64,000 nucleotides of DNA from NCBI GenBank assembly GCA_949825045.1, contig OX463812.1:4634661-4698660 (forward strand), given 5' to 3'. Below are positions 45,023-53,354 of this stretch, piece after piece; within the stretch, counting starts at the first letter, position 1, and each line of letters starts with the position of its first letter. This DNA comes from Argyresthia goedartella (lineage: Eukaryota > Arthropoda > Insecta > Lepidoptera > Argyresthiidae). Made by a program: the position numbers and the translations under genes. The notes below the pieces were generated by a model. It made no database searches and was not told the DNA's origin. It was given only the letters and a program-made list of their open reading frames with translations.

Positions 45023-45985
45023 GTTAAATGCTTTTAAAACCAAATGTATCAAATTCTCTCTTCCAAATGTCAGGCAAGTTGAGGCCAGTTTAGTGTTGGC
45101 CAGCAGCACGTTAGAATTAGTAAATGACACGAAGTTTCTTGGAATAACTATTGATAGCGAATTGCAGTGGGGACCCCACATACATAAATTAGCTGGTAAA
45201 TTAAGTTCTACGGCTTACGCTGTTAGGAACATCAGAAAAAATACGGATGTGGCTACATCTAGGCTATTATATCTTAGTTAATTTCATAGTGCAATGTCCT
45301 ATGTTATCTTATTGTGGGAGAAAGCAGCGGATATTCAAACTATTTTTATTTTACAGAAAAGAGCTATTCGAGCAATTTATAATTAAAAACGAACAGACTC
45401 CTTAAGACAGCTTTTCAAAAAAAAATACATACTAACTGTAGTTAGTCAAATTATTTTCGAAAATATAATGTTTATAAACAATAACCTTACAACATTTTCC
45501 AAACTTAGCCATAGCTGTAATGTTAACCTAAGAAATAATTATCGACTACTAGCGCCCCGGTTTAGACTCGCGAAGGTTAACAATTTTTTCAAGGGTCACT
45601 GCATTCTCTACTACAATAAGATACCTCTGGAGATTTTGATATTGTCTTTTGAGCAATTTAAAAACCATGTTAAAGTGATTTTGTCGAAAAAAGGATATAA
45701 CAATGGTCAAGATTACTTAAATGACGGGACTGTATGGGTAATCTGGCTCAACACAGACCTTGCTGTTAATAAATTTTTAATAATTTATTTCTGCTTATTA
45801 ATTATAATAATTAATATTGTTATATTTGTATTAGTTAATCACAAGTACTTTTCAAAGGAGATCTAAAAATAAATCTTTGGGCGTTTCTACGCCCTGCTTC
45901 TCCCACAGTGGTTCAATATAGAGAAGTGCTTAAATTGAAATTGCTAGTATATATATACAGGTATATCTACAGTAAAAAAAAACAG
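45023..45985 (+). mobile_element. sense 3' part of the same twin-primed LINE J1
   Basis: Begins LLNAFKTKCIKFSLPNVRQV and runs through LVNDTKFLGITIDSELQWGP, AVRNIRKNTDVATSRLL and VNLRNNYRLLAPRFRLAKVN to the 3' UTR (GGAGATCTAAAAATAAATCT, CTCCCACAGTGGTTC), ending in an A-rich stretch near 45985. About 105 bp of J1 (between the FADD box and LLNAGKTK) is missing at the inversion junction. Confidence 0.9.
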
Positions 45986-46079
45986 AAAAATAATTATCTG
46001 AGGTTTGCAAAATCGGCTGTAACTTGAACAAAGTTGATCTATTAGAAGAATTCATTTTGGATAAGTAAAATTAGGAAAT

Positions 46080-46365
46080 ACATAAGCGTATTGTAGCGTT
46101 GTAGCGCTCCGGTTTTATCACCAGAAGCTAATTCACGAAAAGCCAGAGGAACACAACGACGCAGGTGTTGTACCCCACTGGCTATTCAGATGGTGAATTA
46201 TTAATGTGAGCGCTGAAAAACCTCGTGTGGTACAACGCAGCGTCGCGCTGTAACGCTCTGGGTTTTCGAGCGGTTCGAAATTCTGAAAAGCCCTTTGGGC
46301 ACAATATGGCCCGGCATTGTGCCCCACGGTCTTTTCAGAACACGGTCTTTCACGATCTTTTGCCT
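46080..46365. repeat. structured non-coding repeat with two hairpins
   Basis: Two successive inverted-repeat blocks: GCCAG...CTGGC with AACACAA...TTGTAC inside (46141-46188), and CTGAAAAG...CTTTTCAG enclosing GGGCACAAT...ATTGTGCCC (about 46282-46339). The blocks share the phrase AAAAGCC and a CCCCAC turn, as if related. No protein. It could be a MITE core or a structured RNA-derived repeat. Confidence 0.5.
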
Positions 46366-46651
46366 ACAGACTCCCCCATTACTACCTAAGCGGAGCTACA
46401 TATAACAAAGTCGGTTTTCATATATCTAACCTATAAAACCTAGATCATCACAAATGTAAAATCAATATCAGCGACTGGCTCCTTGATTGATTATGAAAAA
46501 AAACATCTAAGTCATATGCTCTGCCCACCTTAGATCTCGATTATCAACCATCACATCTCAAACTCTAACTAGGAAATCATCCAATGTTATATTTTGTATG
46601 TGAGTAATTATTTTTGAGTCAATTAAATATATTATTATTATCGGACGGAAA

Positions 46652-46800
46652 ACTTAAGGTCCATTTATCACCACTTCCCATATCGTCGGTGATTTTGGTG
46701 AAAATTCGGCAAGTTCCCATTATGACATGGCAGTTTGTAATGACGTGAAGTGGTCGAAATGGGAACTGGTAATTATGAAGTGGTTAAAATTGACCTAAAG
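46652..46800. mobile_element. 149-bp MITE candidate
   Basis: Imperfect terminal inverted repeats: left ACTTAAGGTCCATTTATCAC, right (reverse complement) CTTTAGGTCAATTTTAACCAC. The internal sequence contains further complementary phrases (CACTTCCCAT and AATGGGAACT). Target duplication not resolved. It lies in the receptor intron. Confidence 0.5.
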
Positions 46801-46919
46801 GGATTAAAGAATGGAATATTACTTTTTATCACGATATGCAAAATCAAGCGCGGACTACAAAGTTCAAGCCGCTAATGAAAAGGGTAATCCAATGATTGCT
46901 CTAGCTGCCAATATGTGAA

Positions 46920-47058
46920 GAAAACGCTGGCGAGCAAACTAAATAACAGTACACGAGTAGTAGGTACATAGATGCGCTTGGCACAAGACCACGGGGATTG
47001 GCGCTATAGAGAAAAGGCCTTTGGCCATTGGGTTGATGTGGGCCGAACATGATGATGG
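46920..47058 (+). mobile_element. RTE-type LINE, extreme 3' end
   Basis: Carries the terminal signature I associate with insect RTE elements (ACGCTGGCGAGCAAACTAA, CACAAGACCACGGGGATTGG, AGGCCTTTGGCCATTGGG, GATGTGGGCCGAACATGATG), ending in GATGATG repeats. The tail ends about 14 bases before the splice donor (47072-47073, minus strand) of the receptor exon. Recognition is from memory of the 3' end type. Confidence 0.65.
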
Positions 47059-47073
47059 TACTTAGAAACTTAC

Positions 47074-47325
47074 CTATAAACCAAGGATTCCTCGCATTAT
47101 TCTCAACAGTGAGATTCAGGAAGTACTCCTTGAACCCCTTCACTTCGTTCGCCTGTGGCTGCACACTGATCGTGCCCTCCACCGCTTCCTCGTTCCCCTC
47201 CGAGACTAGAGCGCGGGCGCTCCAGCCGTCGGAGCCCACCCAGCGGAATGCGTTGGTGGCGCGTGCGCGGCCTACCGCTGACATCACCCCGGCCACTTCT
47301 TGGTCTGACCCAAAGACTATCACAC
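47074..47325 (-). CDS. mtt: mGluR-type receptor exon: ligand-binding lobe 2
   Basis: 252 bp: two bases closing a Gly codon, 83 codons, one base of a Glu codon. It encodes VIVFGSDQEVAGVMSAVGRA, FRWVGSDGWSARAL, EGTISVQPQANEVKGFKEYF and NARNPWFI. The Asp in GSDGW corresponds to the amino-group-binding Asp of mGluR1 (D318) and is conserved. The acceptor is CTTGTTTTAG and the donor GTAAGT. The next exon downstream is 27.6 kb away (19492). The upstream exons are outside the window. Confidence 0.96.
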
Positions 47326-47894
47326 CTAAAACAAGAAACAAACAAATGTCACACCTTATTCCATAAGGGGTAGCAAGGGCTCAGTTTTGCCCGGGTTTAA
47401 TTGAACTCTACAGGTCGCTGTTTTGTGAAATTACGCCTGACTCAGGGATGACAGTTTACGTTAGTTTAAGTATAGCTTGTAACTAAAATAGGTTTTATTT
47501 TTCCCTCGCATCATTTTATTCACAAGTTGCCTCAATTTGTCCTGAAATAACCAAAACGTGCGGACACGCCCAGTTGGTCCATGAAAAGCGTGAGCGCCGT
47601 GCTACGAGTGTCTGATATCTGATGGCGTGTTAGCGAGCGATAGAAGTGAGGCGAACATTTTATGATTTTTAGATATATATTTTAAATATATATTTTTCGC
47701 TTCATTGTAATATAAATAACCAGAGTCGGGCGTAACTTTACAAAACAACTGTATTTTGCGTGACGAGGGGACAAAATGAACGTTTCATCGTATTTCAGTC
47801 ATCGCACTAAAGTTACTCACGATTCACTTAGATCTCAGAGCTACTTCCGCAAAATTTACATGTGAATCAGTGTCAAAATTTATGATAATATAAT
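47326..47894. other. receptor intron, unassigned
   Basis: AT-rich. Includes a palindromic AT stretch (AGATATATATTTTAAATATA near 47670). No gene seen. Confidence 0.5.
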
Positions 47895-48060
47895 GACAAA
47901 ATACAAAATACAAAAATACAAAAAGCTTTATTCACCAACAAACTTAATTTTAGATTACAAGTTGATTAGGGCTTCCTTTTAAGTAAAAAATACCTGTACC
48001 AGGAAGCCCCAAATTCTAGACAGATAGACAGAATTCTAAGACAGAAATTCTCTTAGACCT
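47895..48060 (-). mobile_element. LINE 3' tail with (TTTTGTA)n
   Basis: On the minus strand AATAAAGC is followed by TTTTTGTATTTTTGTATTTTG units (47897-47930), typical of a LINE tail. The preceding 130 bases are its 3' UTR. No coding sequence. Confidence 0.6.
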
Positions 48061-48109
48061 ATGTTGCTTCAAGCCGCAATATGTTGATTTTGTATATCTA
48101 AAGATACAC

Positions 48110-48190
48110 CGAGTATGGTGCACCAGTGGTCATTTTCCATTTTCCAACGTTAATTCGCCACTTTCCTTATTCAATATTAACATACTTTAA
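48110..48190. repeat. dispersed motif block
   Basis: GTGCACCAGTGGTCATTTTC followed by CGTTAATTCGCCACTTTCC. Related phrases recur at 50785, 50875 and 51225. Confidence 0.5.
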
Positions 48191-48194
48191 TGCA

Positions 48195-48300
48195 CAAAAT
48201 AGTAAATATAAAACACGTACAAAGGCGAGCTAATCTCTAACAAGAGATTACTTTCAGCAAACATATAATGGATAGGATAAAAATAAATTAAAGGCAGAAC
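48195..48300 (-). mobile_element. LINE family A 3' UTR fragment
   Basis: On the minus strand the family A 3' signature is readable (TTTGCTGAAAGTAATCTCTT, GATTAGCTCGCCTTTGTACG), matching 15880-15920 and 32440-32480. Confidence 0.65.
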
Positions 48301-50460
48301 TATGTGGACGACAAATAAACAAATAATAAACCGTGAAACACGGGACTATGATTTCTGCCTAAAGATAGGTGATGATGTTGTTAAATCCAATGCTGAAGTT
48401 GCTCGAGCTTTTGAAACATTATTTTATCAATGTACCCTTACTCACAACAGATCGTCTAAATCCATCTGCATATGAAGCAGGGACATTATTAAAAAACAAC
48501 ACTAGCGTCAGTTATGTATATATTTTCATCATGTATATGTATTGTCAAAACGTTAAGATTACTTAACTTAAAAAATACTGAAGACATATCAGTCAAAGTA
48601 ATCGGTTTAGTAATTTAAGTTATAGCCTCACACTTAGCTTATATATTCAATATATGTATTGACGATGGAGCTTTCCCAGACCGCATGAAACACAGTAAAC
48701 TGATACCTCTATTCAATTCGGGAGATGAGGGTAATCCTTCAAATTTCAGAACAATATCTGTTCTTCCAGCACTAAGTAAAATATAATAATAAGTATAAAA
48801 CAACTCCACGGAAAACAAAACGGTTTCGCTGAGCGTTAATCTGATACGGATGCAGGTATTACCCTTTTAGTTCATATTTATTCTGCATAAGAGGCCGCAC
48901 AGAACTCTACTATATACTATATAATACGCTATTAATGAAATTAAATTATTACGGAGTTAGAAATAAAGCGTTGGTTCTACTAATATCATACCTAAGCAAT
49001 AGAATTCAAAAGGCAGAAGTCAACTGCGTTGAATCTGATGGATCAAGTTTGAAAATTGCCGTTCCAGTAGGTTCTATATAAGGTCCTTTCTTATTCCCGG
49101 TATATATTAGGTCCTTACATATGAAATTGGCGTTTTGTATGGAGAAATTGAAGTTTATTCAATTTTGAGTACAAACATTTTTGTATATTTTTTAGGAATA
49201 GCAGATCCTAAGTTTATAAAATTTGTGTGTATGAATGAGACAACATTTAGCTAACAGAAAATTTTATATAATTTTTGAAAAGTGTCAGCTGTAAAAAAAT
49301 ATTACGAATATTATCATGAAAATGGATGACATTTAGGAGGCACTGATTTTGAAGATAACATTTTAGTTAACAAACTGAAAAAAAATATATTTTAATAAGT
49401 AGATGTAAAATATTGAAATTAATTTTAAAACAATAAAATAAACTGGAAATAGCTATTGAATTACTCGAATTATGAACTCCTGAATCAGTAAGAAAAATTC
49501 GCCAATTTCATAGGTAAGCACCCAATATTAATGATATGCCTTACACGGTGGAGACTGACATAGTGTTGTCCGCTGATGATAATTCAATGATATTTAAAAT
49601 TTTAGGACAAAAAGAAGATTTTGATGATGTCAATAGTGTATTGTCTTTAACCGTGAATTGGTTTACAGTTAATAATATATTTTAAAACGCTGGTAAATCC
49701 AAGTGTATCAAATTCTAATTTCCAAATGTCAGGCAAGTTGAGACCAGTTTAGTGTTAAACAGCAACAAGTTAAAATTAGTCAATGATACGAAGTTTCTTG
49801 GAATAACCATTGATAGCAAATTGCAGTGGGGACCCCACATAGATAAATTACTTTGTAAATTTAGTTCTGCAGCTTACGCTGTTAGGAACGTCAGACAAAA
49901 CACGAATGTGGCTACATCTAGGCTAGTATATTTTAGTTACTTTCATAGTGTCATGTACTTTTGTATCTTTTTGTGGGGATATTCAAACTATATTTATTTT
50001 ACAGAAAAGAGCTATTCGAGCAATTTATAATTTAAAAAGAACAAACTCCTTAAAAGATCTTTTTAAAGAAATTGGCATACTAACTGTAGTTAGTCAATTT
50101 ATTTTCGAAAATATAATGTATGTACGCAAGAACCTTACAATATTTTCCAAACTTAGCGATAGCTGTAATGTTTACCTTAGAAATAATCAGACTAGTTGCG
50201 CCCTGACTTAGACTCGCAAAGATTAGCAATTCTTTCAAGGGTCAGTGCATTCTCTACTATAATAAGATACCAATTAGATTTTTAAATTGCCATTTGAGTA
50301 ATTTTAAAAGCATGTTAAAGCGACTTTGTTGAAAAAGAGATATTACTTAAACTTAAATCAATCAATCAAACCTCTTCTTCCACAGTAGTCCAAAGTAGAG
50401 AAGAGACAAAAATTATGTTTGCTAATTATGTGTAAATATCTACACTAAAAAGTATTTTGA
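48300..50460 (+). mobile_element. decayed LINE family J1 copy
   Basis: Reads DYDFCLKIGDDVVKSNAEVA, DDGAFPDRMKHSKLIPLFNS, NFRTISVLPALSK (RT box), GITLLVHIYSA, then the MITE at 49110-49524, then SADDNSMIFKILGQ (mutated FADD), LVNDTKFLGITIDSKLQWGP, AIRAIYNLKRTNSLKDLFKE and the 3' UTR to about 50460. Many stops and frameshifts. It gives the longest J1 coding coverage in sense orientation. Confidence 0.85.
49110..49524. mobile_element. 415-bp MITE with ATATTA target duplication
   Basis: It interrupts the J1 codons for YIND. ATATTA lies on both sides (49104-49109, 49525-49530) and occurs once at the same site in the uninterrupted frame. The ends are inverted: left CTTACATATGAAATTGGCG, right (reverse complement) CTTACCTATGAAATTGGCG. 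AT-rich, non-coding interior. The superfamily is not certain. Confidence 0.82.
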
Positions 50461-50479
50461 CTTTGAACAATAAATATAT

Positions 50480-50775
50480 TTATGAAAGTAATAAACTACT
50501 TGCCAATATCCACATAATACTAAAAATAATGCTATATATAAATATGATACATGTATATAAATAGATACAAAATAAATACTAATACTTATCATGAAAGAGA
50601 GCAAGCAAAGCTCTTAAGCTTTAAGCAAATAAACGAGAAAGATAGTGTCCTTTCAAACGACTCTTTAAAGTGTAAATTGTCGAACTGTCTCTGATGTCGC
50701 CCTGGATTTTATTCCAGAGACTGATAGCTCGTAGTCTAAACCCATTTTCGTTTTTGAACTTGTTCGTCAATTCTC
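50480..50775 (-). mobile_element. LINE C-terminus and 3' UTR
   Basis: The minus strand encodes ENGFRLRAISLWNKIQGDIR and STIYTLKSRLKGHYLSRLF followed by TAA, a typical LINE ORF2 end, then an AT-rich 3' UTR toward 50480. A different family from J1 and A, though related to A by the RLRAI-LWN motif. Confidence 0.75.
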
Positions 50776-51300
50776 TCGAGATATCGCACGAGTGGTAATT
50801 TTCCCTAATTCGCTATTAACGTTGACTCGTCACTCTCATTTCTCGTCAATTCTCTAGAGATATCCCGAGTTCATGCAACAGTGGTTATTTTCCCTAATTT
50901 GCCATATTTCTCCATTGAAATCCCTTTCAAATCAACTAATAAGAAGACGATTATTTTAAACGAGCTGTATTTTGATACGTCGATTTGTAAATTTGAAAGG
51001 GATTCTTACAGAAATTCCCAGAAGTCAGCATAACATAATAAGCTTACTGATTAGTCGATTCCTAGAAGTCAGATACACATTGATGCTACTGTATTTGTGA
51101 AATTAAACCCCATTGCTTAAAAATTTATGTTTTGCAGGATGTTCGCTTTCTTCCAATTGACATATTACCAATTAGAACAGAACTATTACACACCATCTGT
51201 ATTTTTAAGCAACTGTTGAATTTGAAGGGTGCACCACTGGGCATTCTTTTTCCTAGTTTGCCATTGTCGTTAATTCATCACTTTTATTCGATAAGGTGAT
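50776..51300. repeat. cluster of dispersed motif copies
   Basis: Three degenerate copies of a unit also seen at 48110: ACGAGTGGTAATTTTCCCTA (50788), ACAGTGGTTATTTTCCCTAA (50878) and GCACCACTGGGCATTC (51224). They are followed by variants of CGTTAATTCGTCACTTT. Copies also share TCAATTCTCT-GAGATATC. Spacing is irregular. Confidence 0.5.
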
Positions 51301-51968
51301 TTACGCGATTTTTTTTAATGAGTTGTCCTTTGTAGCATATATGATTGGTTGCTTTGTCCATTTGAATTGTATTGCGATTGAAATTCCTCGATGTCAGAAA
51401 TACATAATAAGGCTATAGAATGGAGCAACTAGTCCCCACCTACCTCCACCAAATTCCAGCGAATTACGATGTGTCAAGCACAGCACAGATTTTTCTAAAC
51501 TCGGGTATGAACCAAACTTCTCGCTTGAAAATTATAACGTTCCAACAAAATAACACCCACGAAGTACGAGCCAAAAACACCCTGAGGGCACTTGAAACAT
51601 CTGAGAAATTCCCGACAAGTCATTTAATTAATTTCCGGAGTACTTCTTGGCCCACCTTTTAAGTGGAAAGCGGCGGGGTGCCAATTTTCAATCAAATGTT
51701 TAATATAAACAACTGCCTCCGTTACTAAAATACTTTGTCGTGAGATAACTAATTTAGGTACATAATTCTCCTCACTTCTCTAAAATTTGAACAAACAAAT
51801 AAACATAGCGTTACTTTTTTTCTTGTACAAGGGGCAAGATGCACAATTATGCTCAACTTTAGCCAGTTATTCAATAGTCAATTTTGCCTTTGGGGCTATC
51901 TTAAGGGTGCGTGACGATTTTTTCATCGCTAGTAGATAGCTAGTTCGTATGGATAAAATTCTTTTTTC
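51301..51968. other. unassigned
   Basis: The 80-codon open frame at 51420-51662 has no recognisable domain. Nothing else is seen. Confidence 0.5.
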
Positions 51969-51969
51969 A

Positions 51970-52052
51970 TTGGTACATGATCAGCAGTGGGATTCGAACC
52001 CATATCTCCTGGTTTACAAGCGAGCATGAAACCACTCGATCAAGGATGCTCT
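51970..52052 (-). mobile_element. tRNA-related SINE head, second copy
   Basis: On the minus strand: A box TGATCGAGTGG (52032-52042) and B box GGTTCGAATCC (51990-52000), then CCACTGCTGATCATGTACCAA. This aligns with the SINE at 18440 (GGTGCTGACCATGTACCAA). The acceptor-stem pairing expected of a functional tRNA is not convincing, so I call it a SINE or tRNA pseudogene. Confidence 0.65.
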
Positions 52053-53150
52053 ATCAGAGGATATTTATTTTAAATTTACATATTAAACGCAACAGAAGCC
52101 ATTGTCGTGGTGGTGCTGTCTCATTTGCATACTCGTAATGGTATCAATCTGCTACGTTTTGAAAATATGGGGCCTGCAATCTGAATCTTAAGGCACTATA
52201 TTAAGGTTTTGTATTCAGCTCCTGAGAAATAAGGGTCTATTTCTTAGTTCTAAGCAAAGGGTAAACTGTGTATGCCAGACTCGGTACGTACTAGAATTGA
52301 AACTAACGATGCACGTTAGCATTTAAATTACCTTCATTAACAAACTTATTTGTACGGAGCCACTTTATTTTTTACTTCTCCAGAAAAATCAGTTGACCAC
52401 CATGCCGTATAAACTTTACGTAAGTGAAAATTAAAGTTGCTAGGATAATATCGATTTTCCTGTAAAGTGTAAATGCATTAAAGTAATAGCGAATAAAAAA
52501 TTGTTATTTATTTGGTAAAGCAAGATATTTTCTTCGTTTGATGTTGAATTTGAACCGGAGATCGGAATCGTACGCGATGCGTAAATATACATCAACATGG
52601 AAATATAAAGCAAAAAACGACGGGACGCTTTGTAAAAGGATAATAACCATTATCTCCGAAGGCAACAATGAGAAAATCGAGCAGTACCAACAATAAAAGC
52701 AATCAATATCAGGACCATGGACCATGAAGAAAAAAGGAATTTCAGGGTGATCTTACGATGAAAAGAAGTTACCACAATGTTATCCACAGCTACTTGAAGA
52801 GTCCACCACGGAGGTATTTAATTGATGATGATTGGGAGCTACCACATGATGTCAGCACAGCAAGGCAAATATCACCATAACCTGGACCAGAATAGACCAT
52901 ACAGACAGATAGAACCGAAGAGTGCAATAATATCAAGTCACTCTGGAATCGTAGATCAATTGAGCTGAAGCTGGAAGCCAGAAAAATCTACAATTTTGCC
53001 ATCAAACCAATCATTGAAACAATGGAGCAGATTACGGTGGGTAATGTTTTGATTTATTTGTATGAAATTGACAATGATGATGCAACATGAAATTAGATGA
53101 TATGTGTGAAATTGATAAGGCACGTTGACTGGAATGCAAATGGTAATGTT
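52053..53150. other. unassigned, about 1.1 kb
   Basis: AT-rich; no readable domain. The minus-strand frames at 52504-52725 and 52956-53162 are low-complexity chance frames. Confidence 0.5.
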
Positions 53151-53354
53151 GACATAAGACATAAGACATCATTTATTGGTAATATACATTACAAGTCAAA
53201 CAAAATTCAAAAATTAATAAAATGTATAAAATAAAATTAGATAAAGGAAACATTTGCCACATCATTAATAAGGAAGTTGTCATTACCCGTAGGAGTATAA
53301 TGTAATATAATTGGTACAATTAAAAGAATTAATTTTTATTAAAATAATATTTAC

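Larger units (their letters stand above)
6774..47325 (-). other. mtt: span of the metabotropic glutamate receptor-family gene visible here
   Basis: Ten coding exons with canonical acceptors and GT donors join in phase without a stop into about 640 residues of a class C GPCR: lobe-2 part of the Venus-flytrap domain, cysteine-rich domain and seven helices. The product is a dimeric plasma-membrane receptor for an amino-acid-type ligand, coupling to G proteins. Assignment to the insect mangetout/mXR/mGluRB type rests on recalled family features (Gln at the glutamate-contacting Lys position, CRD motif GESCCWHCFNC, ICL1 RGDTPVVRASG). N-terminal exons (signal peptide, lobe 1) and the C-terminal tail exon(s) are outside the window. 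The family assignment is firm; the subtype is moderately sure. Confidence 0.93.

Noticed and set aside
46901..47345. GC-rich overlapping frames on both strands
   Set aside because: Shadows of the receptor exon 47074-47325.
51970..52052. Possible functional tRNA gene on the minus strand
   Set aside because: Shares the downstream sequence of the SINE at 18.4 kb and lacks a convincing acceptor stem.
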